Below, piece by piece: positions 34,928-44,137 of a stretch of 53,100 nucleotides of DNA. The notes beneath the pieces were generated by a model. It was given only the letters and a program-made list of their open reading frames with translations, was not told the origin of the DNA and ran no database searches. Origin of the DNA: Marinilabiliaceae bacterium (GTDB taxonomy: Bacteria > Bacteroidota > Bacteroidia > Bacteroidales > Marinilabiliaceae); contig WRMI01000015.1 of the NCBI GenBank assembly GCA_009777175.1, forward strand, positions 1-53,100, written 5' to 3'. Position 1 is the stretch's first letter. Each line of letters begins with the position of its first letter. The position numbers and the translations under genes are program-made.

Positions 34928-35698
34928 ATGGAAAAAACAGTAAAAATTCAGGTAAAAATGAAAAAAGTCAAATGTCGTACTAAAATAGATTTAGTATGCT
35001 TCGCACTTTTGAGCATCGCCTTAGGATTAATATTTGTAGGGCGAAATATGGGAATAATTTCAGAATCACTTTTTAGCGTGCTAATTTCGTGGCAAATGTT
35101 GATGGTGGTCATTGGACTTTATTCCATCTCTCACAGAGGATATTTGTGGGGCATGTTTATAATGGGTATAGGATTATTTTTTCTAATACCGATTATTACT
35201 GGGGCAGGAAAAGATTGGGTTTCTATCTATTGGCCCCTGATTTTTGTTTTCGTGGGTATATTAGCTATAGTAAAAATTTTGATGCCTCGAAACAAGAGAA
35301 AATGTGAACATTCCCGTTGTAACGAACATTATTTCAGTAAGGAAGATTGCCGAACTGAAAACGGGTTTGTCTATTCGCACAATTCTTTTAGTGCCACAAA
35401 GCATATTGTGATGGATGAAATTTTTAAAGGTGCGGAAATTACTAATCATTTCGGAGCAACCGAACTAGATTTACGGCGCACAAAATTGCAAGAAGGAGAC
35501 ACTTTTATCGACATCGAAAGCCGTTGCGGTGGAATCGAAATTCGACTGCCAGATAATTGGTTAGTCCTTACCGAACTCAATTCTTTTATGAGTGGAGTAG
35601 ACGACCAAAGACCTAAATCGGCAGATAAAATTGACGAATGTTGCAGATTAATTTTAAGAGGAAAATTGTCTTTGAGTGGAATAGAACTGAAAAACTAG
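34928..35698 (+). CDS. LiaF-like membrane protein
   Basis: A 256-residue protein with four membrane segments (about 17-115: LVCFALLSIALGLIFVGR, SWQMLMVVIGLYSI, GMFIMGIGLFFLIPII, WPLIFVFVGILAIVKIL), then a polar linker with cysteines, and a C-terminal LiaF/DUF2154-like domain (about 165-256: GAEITNHFGATELDLRRTKL, GGIEIRLPDNW). In Firmicutes LiaF restrains a cell-envelope stress system. Here it is 10 bp upstream of a membrane LytTR regulator, which would be the natural partner. Inference is from family and synteny. Confidence 0.78.
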   Translation: MEKTVKIQVKMKKVKCRTKIDLVCFALLSIALGLIFVGRNMGIISESLFSVLISWQMLMVVIGLYSISHRGYLWGMFIMGIGLFFLIPIITGAGKDWVSIYWPLIFVFVGILAIVKILMPRNKRKCEHSRCNEHYFSKEDCRTENGFVYSHNSFSATKHIVMDEIFKGAEITNHFGATELDLRRTKLQEGDTFIDIESRCGGIEIRLPDNWLVLTELNSFMSGVDDQRPKSADKIDECCRLILRGKLSLSGIELKN

Positions 35699-35708
35699 TT
35701 TTTAGAGA

Positions 35709-36506
35709 ATGATTGAAAAAATAGAAAAATTTGCGGATCAAAGCAGAACAATAATATCTACGATTATCGGAACTGCTATTTTGTCCATGTTGGTGGCACT
35801 ATATGGAAATTTTTCTGCCATTAAAGCAATGCTGCTTTCATTTATTTATATTACCCTTCAAATCTTTGGTGTCTTTGTTTTTCAGTCGTCTCTACGTGCG
35901 GTGAAAATCAAACAAATTAGATGGACAATGGTAATAATAATGCAGATTGTTCCGCTTTTGACTATATTTGTATTCAGTTGGATATTTGGAATTATTTCGA
36001 TAAAGAAATTTGTCGAAATAATTCCTCTTATTTCCGTTTTCGGAGTTTCATTCTTTGGTATAACTGTTTTATGGCACGAAAAATCTAAAAAAGAAAAAGA
36101 TGAGGATGAACATAATGATATATGTAATAAAGAGTGTTTGAAAAAAGTTTCTACAAATGTTCCCAAAAATAAAAATGTTGAGATAGAGAGGATTTCAGTA
36201 AAGCAAGGCTCTGATATTCACATTATTAAAACTACTGATATTTTTTATATTGAAGCTTATGGCGATTATGTCCTTATATATACAGAGGCTACAAAATTTA
36301 TTAAAGAGCAGACCATGTATTATTTTGAGTCTGTTTTGCCAGCTCAGTTTGTTCGAATACATCGCTCGTACATCGTAAACACCGATTTTATGATACGGTT
36401 AGAACTTTTTGGTAAAGAGAGTTATAATATTCGGCTCAAAAACGGAGTTACTATCAAAGCAAGTAAAGCAGGCTACAAGTTGTTAAAAGATAATATTGGA
36501 TTGTAG
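35709..36506 (+). CDS. Membrane-bound LytTR transcriptional regulator
   Basis: A 265-residue protein with about four membrane segments in residues 15-125 and a C-terminal LytTR DNA-binding domain (about 170-262: IKTTDIFYIEAYGDYVLIYT, YYFESVLPAQFVRIHRSYIV, ASKAGYKLL). It has no receiver domain, so the membrane part must be the sensor. It likely forms a two-gene unit with the LiaF-like protein and controls envelope genes, possibly its own operon. Confidence 0.87.
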   Translation: MIEKIEKFADQSRTIISTIIGTAILSMLVALYGNFSAIKAMLLSFIYITLQIFGVFVFQSSLRAVKIKQIRWTMVIIMQIVPLLTIFVFSWIFGIISIKKFVEIIPLISVFGVSFFGITVLWHEKSKKEKDEDEHNDICNKECLKKVSTNVPKNKNVEIERISVKQGSDIHIIKTTDIFYIEAYGDYVLIYTEATKFIKEQTMYYFESVLPAQFVRIHRSYIVNTDFMIRLELFGKESYNIRLKNGVTIKASKAGYKLLKDNIGL

Positions 36507-36532
36507 ATTTAGGGGATATACTTTGCCGCTAA

Positions 36533-36940
36533 TTATCCAAAGCTCAAAGTCCGAGTAATTGTCATTTCTTGTGAAACACTATTTGCAACGGGACAGGCTT
36601 TTATTGCGCCTTCAATAATCTTTTTCTCTTTGTCGCTGTAATTGTCGTGCGGGAACTTAAAATGCAGGATAAGTTCTACAATTCGGCGCGGGCTATTTCC
36701 CATTACTTTTGTAGTTTCAACTATTGTTCCGTCAATGTCAAACTTATGTGTTTGAGTAGCAATTCCGATAATTGTCAATGCACAGCTGGCATAAGCGGCT
36801 GCAAACATATCGGTTGGAGAAAATGTTTCCCCTTTTCCTTGGTTGTCAGTGGGTGCGTCAGTAATAATTTTTGCGCCCGATTGAAGGTGCTCGGCTTCGG
36901 TGCGCAAATTTCCTTTGTAAGTTGTTCTGATTGTTGCCAT
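36533..36940 (-). CDS. OsmC family protein
   Basis: A 135-residue protein of normal OsmC length: AEHLQSGAKIITDAPTDNQG, GKGETFSPTDMFAAAYASCA with the first redox cysteine, and the second in EGAIKACPVANSVSQEM. Such proteins reduce organic hydroperoxides. It converges with the LytTR gene (26-bp gap) and is followed on the same strand, upstream, by a phosphoesterase. Confidence 0.92.
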   Translation of the reverse strand: MATIRTTYKGNLRTEAEHLQSGAKIITDAPTDNQGKGETFSPTDMFAAAYASCALTIIGIATQTHKFDIDGTIVETTKVMGNSPRRIVELILHFKFPHDNYSDKEKKIIEGAIKACPVANSVSQEMTITRTLSFG

Positions 36941-36958
36941 TTCTTAAATTATTTAATA

Positions 36959-37666
36959 TTACACTTTTATGAACTTTTCAATTTTATTGTCTTTAAATAG
37001 ATATAGTTGCTTGGTGTCAATAAGCCACACAGCATCTTTAATAATTGGTTCAGGTTTAATGATTTGCGTATGTCCAACAATTTGAATAATATCGGGGGCA
37101 AAATGTTCTTTTTCGTCCCAAATTTCGTTGATATCAGCCCATAGTGGACTTCCGGCATCGTGAAATCCTCCACGGTACTCCCATGCGGCTTCGTGAAAAA
37201 TATACATCTTTTCAAAAAAGATTTTGTTAAGTTGCTCTTCGAGAGTTGCGCCTAAATCTTTAAATTCGTTGTAGTGTAAATCATACCATCCTTTTGTCAA
37301 TCCCGCGTGAATAATCAAATAATTATCAATCTGTCTGCAAATTTGGAACAAATTTTTGTTTTCGTCGCAGGTCAGAAGTTCTTTATACTTTTCAGCGTAT
37401 TTATCATTATAACGTCCTGCCAAAAATTCCCTGTTATAATAATGCAATTCGTGGTTGCCAATTAGCAAAGTAACCCTGTCGGGGTTTTGCTTTTTGAACT
37501 CAATAATTTTCAGAAGCCCTTGATAGGCATCTTCTTCTGTAAAACCTTCTTGCGGATATGGGTCAGTGTAGTCGCCCAAAAAAATCACCTCGCCCTCATA
37601 ATCAAGCGCAGGTAGCCAAAAATCCCGACCATGTATATCGGGAACAATTAAAATTTCTTTTTTCAT
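36959..37666 (-). CDS. Metallophosphoesterase
   Basis: A 235-residue calcineurin-like phosphoesterase. All metal motifs are present: DIHGRDFW (residues 9-16), GDYTDPYPQEG, GNHELHYYNREF, HAGLTKGW and GHTQI near the C-terminus. Likely a protein phosphatase or nucleotidase; substrate unknown. It is 18 bp upstream of the OsmC gene on the same strand and may be cotranscribed from the box at 37720-37727. Confidence 0.88.
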   Translation of the reverse strand: MKKEILIVPDIHGRDFWLPALDYEGEVIFLGDYTDPYPQEGFTEEDAYQGLLKIIEFKKQNPDRVTLLIGNHELHYYNREFLAGRYNDKYAEKYKELLTCDENKNLFQICRQIDNYLIIHAGLTKGWYDLHYNEFKDLGATLEEQLNKIFFEKMYIFHEAAWEYRGGFHDAGSPLWADINEIWDEKEHFAPDIIQIVGHTQIIKPEPIIKDAVWLIDTKQLYLFKDNKIEKFIKV

Positions 37667-37719
37667 TTTTCTATATTTTTATGAAATTTAACAAAATTTT
37701 TAGTTCGAAATATTTTTTG

Positions 37720-37727
37720 CAAAAGTA
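37720..37727 (-). promoter_or_regulatory. Bacteroidota -7 promoter box
   Basis: Minus strand TACTTTTG, 53 bp before the phosphoesterase start, in the divergent gap to the M16 peptidase gene. Confidence 0.5.
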
Positions 37728-37790
37728 GATAATTTTTTTTGAATTACAAGATAAATACGAATAATATTTTTTTTATTTGATGTTTATACC

Positions 37791-37798
37791 TATTTTTG
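37791..37798 (+). promoter_or_regulatory. Bacteroidota -7 promoter box
   Basis: TATTTTTG fits TAnnTTTG. It lies downstream of the longest-frame ATG (37777), so the M16 peptidase most likely starts at the next ATG, 37813. Confidence 0.55.
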
Positions 37799-37812
37799 CG
37801 CAAAAATTTATA

Positions 37813-39045
37813 ATGGAAATATTTTGCAAAACTCTTGATAATGGTATCAGATTCGTACATCATCGTGTAAATTCACTTGTTGGACATTGCGGTCTGATTA
37901 TTAATGCAGGTTCAAGGAACGAACTGCCCTATCAGCACGGATTAGCGCACTTTACCGAACATCTGCTTTTCAAAGGAACTAAAAAAAGAAAAATGTTTCA
38001 TATTTTAAGCAGAATTGATGACGTAGGTGGCGAATTAAACGCTTATACTACAAAAGAAGAAACCTCTATTTATGCCTCTTTTCTGAAACAAGATTTTGAA
38101 CGTGCAATAGAACTTTTGAGTGATATTACTTTCAATTCAATTTTTCCGCAAAAAGAGATTGAAAAAGAGAAAGAAGTTGTTATTGACGAAATAAATTCGT
38201 ACAAAGATAACCCCGCCGAACTTATTCTTGACGATTTTGAAGAACTTCTTTTTGGTGATGACCCAATGGGACGAAATATTCTCGGAACACCAGAAACTAT
38301 TATGTCGTTCGGAAAAAAAGAGATTTCTGATTTTTTATCCGACAACTATAATACTGACCTTATGGTATTTTGTACAGTTGGAAATATTTTTTTTTCCAAA
38401 GCTGAAAAATTGGTTTTGAAATATTTAGGTAATGCACAAGCAAATATTCGACAAAGAGAAAGTTTAAAAATTGGAAATTATATACCAAAAAAAATAGATA
38501 AGGAGATGGACACTTTTCAAAGTCATATAGTTCTTGGAAATATTGGATATGACCTTCACAACCCTTTACGCCCTGCTCTTTTGCTACTTAACAATATTAT
38601 GGGCGGTCCAGGCATGAATAGCAGGCTTAATATGGCACTTCGCGAAAAAAACGGAATTGCATACAACGTGGAATCATCCTATTCGCCATATTCTGACACA
38701 GGTGTGTTTTATCTATATTTCGGAACTGATAATGAAAATGTTGACAAAAGCCTTGAAATTGTGTTACGTGAAATGAAAAAAATTAAGAATAAAAAACTTG
38801 GGAAAATACAACTCCACAACGCTAAAAGACAACTAAAAGGCCAAGTTACAATATCTTCGGAAAACAGAGAAAGCCTAATGCTTTCTATTGCAAAAAGTTA
38901 CTTGCTTTTCAACAAAGTTGATTCTTTGGAAGATATTTACAAGAAAATTGACATAATAACAGCAGAAAATCTTCAAGAAATTGCCAACGAAATTTTTGAC
39001 GAAAATAGATTGTCACAACTTATTTACAGGCAAGGAGGGAAGTAG
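37813..39045 (+). CDS. M16 family zinc peptidase
   Basis: A 410-residue insulinase-type peptidase. The inverted zinc motif HFTEH is in AHFTEHLLFKGTKKRK (near residue 44), with the distal Glu in the conserved EKEKEVVIDEINSYKD. The C-terminal inactive-domain signature is NIMGGPGMNSRLNMALREKNG. The family degrades peptides, and in mitochondria the same fold is the processing peptidase. Start chosen at 37813 because a promoter box covers the upstream ATG. Its stop codon TAG is the first bases of the GTGGTTA heptamer satellite. Confidence 0.92.
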   Translation: MEIFCKTLDNGIRFVHHRVNSLVGHCGLIINAGSRNELPYQHGLAHFTEHLLFKGTKKRKMFHILSRIDDVGGELNAYTTKEETSIYASFLKQDFERAIELLSDITFNSIFPQKEIEKEKEVVIDEINSYKDNPAELILDDFEELLFGDDPMGRNILGTPETIMSFGKKEISDFLSDNYNTDLMVFCTVGNIFFSKAEKLVLKYLGNAQANIRQRESLKIGNYIPKKIDKEMDTFQSHIVLGNIGYDLHNPLRPALLLLNNIMGGPGMNSRLNMALREKNGIAYNVESSYSPYSDTGVFYLYFGTDNENVDKSLEIVLREMKKIKNKKLGKIQLHNAKRQLKGQVTISSENRESLMLSIAKSYLLFNKVDSLEDIYKKIDIITAENLQEIANEIFDENRLSQLIYRQGGK

Positions 39046-39306
39046 TGGTTAGTGGTTAGTGGTTAGTATTCAGTATTTAGTATTCAGTATTTAGTTTTCA
39101 GTATTTAGTATTCAGTATTTGGTATTTAGTATTCAGTATTTAGTATTCAGTATTTAGTATTCAGTATTCGGTATTCAGTATTCACTACTCACTACCCATA
39201 TCTCACTACTCATATCTCACTACTCACTACTCACTACTCACTACTCATATCTCACTACTCACTACCCATATCTCACTACTCACTACTCACTACTCACTAC
39301 TCACTA
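39043..39306. repeat. Mixed heptamer satellites between convergent genes
   Basis: Three heptamer families in a row: GTGGTTA (39046-39066), GTATTCA/GTATTTA (39067-39182) and CTCACTA/CATATCT (39183-39305). The left edge is at the stop of the M16 gene. The right edge forms the last codons and stop of the radical SAM gene on the other strand. Confidence 0.92.
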
Positions 39307-40228
39307 CTCCTTGCCAGCTATCTCGTTCTTCCAATCTTTTTTCTACTTTGCGAACAAATTCAAAATTTTTTAATTTCCATCCGGGCGCAAGTAGCAGGTC
39401 ATAAGGGGACTGACTCGCAAAACGTTCAAAAATAATTGTCGGTGATGTATGTTCAATGAAATCTACAATTAGGTCGATATATTCATCTAACTCAAAAACC
39501 TTAAATTTATCAGGATTTTGTAAATAGTCGTCACCGATTTTAGAACCTTTAACATATTGCAATTGGTGCACTTTCAGAAAATCGATGGGTAGTTCTGACA
39601 AAATTTCAGCATGTTTAATCATTTGTTGTCGTGATTCGCCCGGAAGTCCTAATATTAAGTGTACCCCGGTTTTTATTTTTCTTTTTTCAAGATTAAAAAT
39701 TGCTTTTCGGGATGTTTCGAAATTGTGTCCGCGATTGATGTTTTGTAAAGTCGTGTCGTTTGTTGATTCAACTCCTAGTTCGACTACTAAATATGTTTTT
39801 TTAGATAAAAAACTCAAATAATCGAGAAGGTCATCGGGCAAACAATCGGGTCTGGTGCCAATTATTAGACCTTCAATTTCAGGAAATGATAATGCTTCTT
39901 CATATAAAGAAATAAGATGCGACAAGTTGCCGTAACTATTTGTATAACTTTGAAAATAAGCAATAAACTTTGCATCGAAATGTCTTTTTTTAAAAGAGGC
40001 TATTCCGTTTTTCAGTTGTTCTGCGATAGGCGCATTAATTTTGCAATAAGATGGCAAGAAAGTTTCGTTGTTGCAAAATGTACATCCGCCCGTTCCGACC
40101 GTTCCGTCGCGGTTTGGACAGGTAAAGCCCGCATTTACAGATACTTTCCATACCTTACCGTTGAAAACTGTCCTAATATAACTTCCGTAGTCATTGTAGC
40201 GCTTGATATTCTTACCGTCAAACAGCAT
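39290..40228 (-). CDS. TIGR01212 family radical SAM protein (YhcC-like)
   Basis: A 312-residue radical SAM enzyme. The cluster ligands are in CPNRDGTVGTGGCTFC (C-x13-C-x2-C-like spacing as in YhcC), with GLIIGTRPDCLPDDLLDYL and VELGVESTNDTTLQNINRGH. The start at 40228 gives the family opening MLFDGKNIKRYNDYGSYIR; an ATG 36 bp upstream is possible. It overlaps the end of the amidohydrolase gene by 11 bp. Function of the family is not settled. The last five or six codons (GVVSSE) come from the CTCACTA satellite. Confidence 0.9.
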   Translation of the reverse strand: MLFDGKNIKRYNDYGSYIRTVFNGKVWKVSVNAGFTCPNRDGTVGTGGCTFCNNETFLPSYCKINAPIAEQLKNGIASFKKRHFDAKFIAYFQSYTNSYGNLSHLISLYEEALSFPEIEGLIIGTRPDCLPDDLLDYLSFLSKKTYLVVELGVESTNDTTLQNINRGHNFETSRKAIFNLEKRKIKTGVHLILGLPGESRQQMIKHAEILSELPIDFLKVHQLQYVKGSKIGDDYLQNPDKFKVFELDEYIDLIVDFIEHTSPTIIFERFASQSPYDLLLAPGWKLKNFEFVRKVEKRLEERDSWQGVVSSE

Positions 40229-40949
40229 AATTTTGTCTGTTAATTTTCTCTTGAGGATTGTCAATATTCACTAAATCATACAATCTTTCTATCGAACTCT
40301 TTATTCCATAGTTTATATCTATGTTTCCTGCATGTTTACTATTAAGTTCTAATTCAAAACCGACATATTTTTGTCCAAATTGTTTTCGTAATGGCGCAAC
40401 ATGCCCGTCTGGTTTTCCTAAAAAAGGGTAATTATATCGAATTTTCAGTTTTGGAAAAATATTTTTAAGTGTACGTCTCCAAAAGAGAGCCATATATCTT
40501 TCGATACTATGACGTGGGTCAAACAAAATTCCTATGTCACAATTTCTAATTTTACCGTCAACTTCAGGCGCAAAGGCATGAACAGAAATATGAAAAACCA
40601 TTTCATCCTTTGAAACAGCATCAGCAACTTTATCTGAAAAATTTTTCCTGTAAGGAGTGTAGTACTTGTTTAATAATTCAGTTTGTATTTCCTTTTCAAT
40701 GTTTTTAGTAATTTCAGAAAATAGATTTTGACGGTATGAGGAACGATTTAAGTCGACCAATAATCTCGTTATTTTATTAGAAATAGAAAAATCAACTGCT
40801 TTGATTCTACGCAAAATTTTGAACAACTCCCAAGCACCTTTGTCGTATCCACGATGTGTATTTAATAATGCAAAATCGTTCTTAAACAGATAACTATATT
40901 TGGCAGGAACTTGATTCCCCGCATGTTCGCACGATAAAAAAAGTTTCAT
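40218..40949 (-). CDS. N-formylglutamate amidohydrolase family protein
   Basis: A 243-residue protein with family blocks SCEHAGNQVPAKYSYLF, TRLLVDLNRSSYR, HISVHAFAP and VGFELELNSKHA. It cleaves N-formylglutamate or a related amide with a metal. Start chosen at 40949: the longer frame begins upstream of a promoter box at 40967-40974 and adds a leader not seen in the family. The end overlaps the radical SAM gene, so the pair is cotranscribed. Confidence 0.88.
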   Translation of the reverse strand: MKLFLSCEHAGNQVPAKYSYLFKNDFALLNTHRGYDKGAWELFKILRRIKAVDFSISNKITRLLVDLNRSSYRQNLFSEITKNIEKEIQTELLNKYYTPYRKNFSDKVADAVSKDEMVFHISVHAFAPEVDGKIRNCDIGILFDPRHSIERYMALFWRRTLKNIFPKLKIRYNYPFLGKPDGHVAPLRKQFGQKYVGFELELNSKHAGNIDINYGIKSSIERLYDLVNIDNPQEKINRQNYAV

Positions 40950-40966
40950 TTTTATTTTTAAAAATA

Positions 40967-40974
40967 CAAAAGTA
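40967..40974 (-). promoter_or_regulatory. Bacteroidota -7 promoter box
   Basis: Minus strand TACTTTTG, 17 bp before the ATG at 40949. It decides the start of the amidohydrolase. Confidence 0.55.
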
Positions 40975-41016
40975 AAAAAATTTAATGCAAAACAATGCAA
41001 AATATTAATTTTTTTT

Positions 41017-41050
41017 TCTTTGCGTTCTCAACTTTGCGACTTTGCGATCA
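41017..41050. repeat. Partial CTTTGCG repeat overlapping the end of lpxB
   Basis: TTTGCGTTCTCAACTTTGCG plus ACTTTGCG. On the minus strand it supplies the last codons (AKSQS) and stop of lpxB. Related to the copies at 7155, 23891 and 51019. Confidence 0.75.
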
Positions 41051-42158
41051 TTTCTGCTGTCATCCTACTAGACCCAGGTTTACCCATTGTTTCCGAAAGA
41101 TTTTTATAATTATCAAACATTTTTTTTCGATATTTTTCGTCAAAGCAGAGGAGATTAAGTTCATTTTTCAACTTTTCTAACGAAAAACTTCTTTGGAAAA
41201 GTTCAATCACTGCTTCTTTATTTAAAATGATGTTAACCAATGAAATATGAGGTATTTTTATTAATATTTTTTTTGCAATAAAATCGCTAAAAGCACCTCC
41301 GCTCATTTTGTAACACACAACCTGCGGACAATTAAGTAGCCCTGCTTCAAGAGTTGCCGTTCCTGATGTAACCATCGCACAATGTGAATATTTAAATATT
41401 GAGTATGTTTCATTAAAAAGAATTTTAACATTTTGATAATCTTTTAAATATGGTTTATAGTCATCATGGCAAAAAGTAGGTGCACCTGCAATGACGAACT
41501 GAAAATCAGGGAAAAAATTGGTCATTTTCAACATATCGGGTAAAATACGCGCCACCTCTTGTGTGCGACTGCCCGCAACTATTCCAATTAAAGGTTTTTC
41601 AGAAAGATTATTCCTTTTAATAAATTTATCAAACGTATCATTATTCTTATTGAAAGTATCAATTGCGTCAACAACGGGATTCCCAGAATAATGCGCAGTA
41701 ACTCCGTATCGTGCATAAAATTCAGGCTCAAAAGGCATTATACAAAAGAGTTTATCGATATATTTTTTTATTTTATGCACCCGAAAAGTACTTGATGCCC
41801 ATATTTTTGGCAAAATATAATAGTAGATTGGTATTTCTAATTTCCGAATTCTTTTTGCTATGCGTATATTAAAACCTGCGTAATCAACAAGAATAACGAC
41901 ATCGGGTTTAAAATTTTTGATGTCATTTTCGCAGAATTTCAAATTTTTAAATATTTGTGGGACATTTTTAAGAACTTCAAAAATTCCCATATATGCTGTT
42001 TCTCTGTAATGTCGAACAAGTTCTCCACCTTGTTGTGCCATTAGGTCTCCGCCCCAAAAACGAAAAATGGCATTGCTATCTAAATTTTTTAATTCAAGCA
42101 TTAAGCGTGAAGCGTGCAAATCACCCGATGCTTCTCCTACAATTAGATAATATTTCAT
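41028..42158 (-). CDS. lpxB: Lipid-A-disaccharide synthase LpxB
   Basis: A 376-residue LpxB of normal length. Conserved: YYLIVGEASGDLHASRLM at the start, FWGGDLMAQQGGEL, YMGIFEVLKNVPQIF, VILVDYAGFNIRIAKRIR, YYILPKIWASSTFRVHKIKK, VTAHYSGNPVVDAI and GIVAGSRTQEVARILP. It joins UDP-diacylglucosamine and lipid X to form the lipid A disaccharide at the inner membrane. The final residues are encoded by a dispersed repeat. Confidence 0.96.
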   Translation of the reverse strand: MKYYLIVGEASGDLHASRLMLELKNLDSNAIFRFWGGDLMAQQGGELVRHYRETAYMGIFEVLKNVPQIFKNLKFCENDIKNFKPDVVILVDYAGFNIRIAKRIRKLEIPIYYYILPKIWASSTFRVHKIKKYIDKLFCIMPFEPEFYARYGVTAHYSGNPVVDAIDTFNKNNDTFDKFIKRNNLSEKPLIGIVAGSRTQEVARILPDMLKMTNFFPDFQFVIAGAPTFCHDDYKPYLKDYQNVKILFNETYSIFKYSHCAMVTSGTATLEAGLLNCPQVVCYKMSGGAFSDFIAKKILIKIPHISLVNIILNKEAVIELFQRSFSLEKLKNELNLLCFDEKYRKKMFDNYKNLSETMGKPGSSRMTAEMIAKSQS

Positions 42159-42222
42159 TTATATAAAGTCTATTAAAATCTTATAAATTTAATCATTATA
42201 AGCAACTGATTAAAAACATTTT

Positions 42223-42400
42223 TATTTCTGAAAACTGAAAATTGAAAACCGAAAACTGAAAATTAAAAAATGAAAATTGAAAACTATAAAACTATAAAAC
42301 TATAAAACTATAAAACTGAACATTGAAAAAAATATGAATTGAGAATACTCATTCACTCATTCACTCATTTACTCTTTTACTTCCAAAAACTGAAAACTAT
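42223..42400. repeat. Heptamer satellite block with GAGTGAAT remnants
   Basis: TGAAAAC/TGAAAAT units (42223-42290), four ACTATAA units (42283-42315), and a short CATTCACT stretch (42348-42373), then AAAACTGAAAACTAT. It fills the gap between lpxB and the small membrane gene. Confidence 0.85.
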
Positions 42401-42406
42401 ATATTT

Positions 42407-42712
42407 TTAATCAAATTTTGCAATTATTCCGAACAATGCACCCGCCACAAAAAATACAACCGTTGCGATTATAATACCTCTGACTATCCACAAATAGTTA
42501 ATTTTCATTGCAATCAAAAAAACAAAAAGATTTGGCAAAACGCAAATACTCAATAATTTGCCCAAACTTTGCAACCCAAACAACGCTTGCAAAAACTCAA
42601 AAAAAGATAAGTCGCCATAATATCTTACACTATAAAACACAAAAGTTGTTATTGGCGGCAAAATTAGCCCTAATAAAATCCCATAAAGTTGTTTGTCTAA
42701 TTTATCTTTCAT
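42407..42712 (-). CDS. Small membrane protein, unknown
   Basis: A 101-residue protein with three membrane segments (about 9-28, 51-68 and 75-97) and short polar loops. The order behind it (same strand as lpxB, one satellite between) suggests it belongs to the lpxB region, but no function is recognised. No signal peptide. Confidence 0.65.
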   Translation of the reverse strand: MKDKLDKQLYGILLGLILPPITTFVFYSVRYYGDLSFFEFLQALFGLQSLGKLLSICVLPNLFVFLIAMKINYLWIVRGIIIATVVFFVAGALFGIIAKFD

Positions 42713-43259
42713 AATTTTTATATTTTAGACACGAATTACACGAAAAAACACTAATTTATTGAAATAAAATCATTTGCTTGTGTATCAAAATCATTACATT
42801 TGATTTTTTCCAACTTTTCATTAATACGTTATTTTTTCATAAATGTTATATTTCTTCATAAAATAAATTTCAGAACTCTTATTGTTATTTGATGATGAGA
42901 AATCTATTTTCAAATATTTACAGAAATGAATAAAAGAAATCTGAATGGTAATTTGGTCGCATTCCTAACGGAATGCGTTTTTATGCTTTGAAATTATTTT
43001 CTACCGAGCGTCACATTCCTAGCGGAATGTGAAAAAAAGAGGAGAATGCATCCTTTTTTGGGAGTTTCAATAAATTCAATGCATCGCCTAACGGGATTTC
43101 ACTCATTTACTCATTCACTTATTCACTCATTCACTTATTCTTCATAAAATAAATTTATAAAAAATTTTCACATTTATCCATCCAAACTATTTTTTAACAT
43201 TTTTTGGCACAAAATTTGCTGTGAAAAAATTTATTTATGAAAATAAAATCGAATTATTT
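42713..43259. repeat. Gap filled by dispersed repeats
   Basis: No gene in about 550 bp. 42725-42800 is related to the 100-bp repeat at 45871 (shared ATTTGCTTGTGTnTCAAAAT). REP palindromes GCATTCCTAACGGAATGC (42959-42976) and CACATTCCTAGCGGAATGTG (43012-43031) follow, then the TTTCAATAAATTCAATGCAT element (43065-43084), then GAGTGAAT satellite in reverse (43098-43141). A very similar palindrome pair is at 51278-51350. Confidence 0.85.
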
Positions 43260-44105
43260 ATGAAAAGAATTTTTTTAAGATTAGTTTGTTTCTCGCTGTT
43301 TTTAAGTGTTTCCATTCTATTTGCGCAAGATGAACCTACCAAAAAAGTTAATAATTTCAAAATAGGATTTGAATTTGGCATGAATGTTATGGAAGGCGAG
43401 TCCATTAAACCCGAGCAGATTCGTCAAAATCATTATTCAACTTATTACTACAATGATTATTACTATGATTATCACACTGATTACGGGCTTTTTGGTGATT
43501 TAGCTACACTGAAAACAACTTATTTGGGCATAAAACCCGAATATTTCGTATATAACAATCGCATCGGAATCGCATCGGGGTTGCGTTTTACCTACGCTTC
43601 AAATTCGCTTGTGTCCGACAGAAACTTCTTTTTATGGAAATTGAAAGAAGAGGGAATGAATACATATTATGTACGAATAAATAATATTCGACAGGATGTT
43701 TCATTATTAGCAATTCCTCTCGAAATCAGATTTTTTCCTAACAAAAGAGAGTTGCCTTTCCAGCACTATTTTAAAATTGGCTCTTCTTTTAATTTTTGGA
43801 TACAAGAAGATTCATACATTGAATTTGCCGATAGCAAGATGGAAAAATATAGCGAAGTAATTAAAAAAGAACTACCCGATAGAAAAAATGATTTTTCTGT
43901 TTTTGTTTATGCCTCCTTTGGCTTTAAAATTGGAAAATTGAAAGAAAATTATATGATTCCTTGGGGAAATATTGAATTTCAATTTCCTTATATGATGGTT
44001 ACAAAGAATTCTTTTACATTTGTTGGTCAAAGTTATTATGGCGTAGGATTTCAGGTTTCTTTGCAGGTACCCATTGGGAAAAATGTTCCAATTGGCTCTA
44101 AATAA
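43260..44105 (+). CDS. Outer-membrane beta-barrel protein
   Basis: A 281-residue product with a signal peptide (MKRIFLRLVCFSLFLSVSIL...FAQ). The mature part has amphipathic strands typical of PorT-like or OmpA-like small barrels (FKIGFEFGMNVMEG, RIGIASGLRFTYASN, ISLLAIPLEIRFFPN-like, VGFQVSLQVPIG at the end). A Tyr/Asp-rich loop (residues about 58-75) is a likely surface loop. Start at 43260 is preferred since it begins the signal peptide; a longer frame adds 13 charged residues. Confidence 0.72.
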   Translation: MKRIFLRLVCFSLFLSVSILFAQDEPTKKVNNFKIGFEFGMNVMEGESIKPEQIRQNHYSTYYYNDYYYDYHTDYGLFGDLATLKTTYLGIKPEYFVYNNRIGIASGLRFTYASNSLVSDRNFFLWKLKEEGMNTYYVRINNIRQDVSLLAIPLEIRFFPNKRELPFQHYFKIGSSFNFWIQEDSYIEFADSKMEKYSEVIKKELPDRKNDFSVFVYASFGFKIGKLKENYMIPWGNIEFQFPYMMVTKNSFTFVGQSYYGVGFQVSLQVPIGKNVPIGSK

Positions 44106-44137
44106 ATAGTTTATATTAATAATTAATTAATAACAAT

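Noticed and set aside
34743..34983. Small plus-strand frames before the LiaF-like gene
   Set aside because: They lie in the repeat arm and leader, have no recognisable pattern and partly overlap the real gene in another frame.
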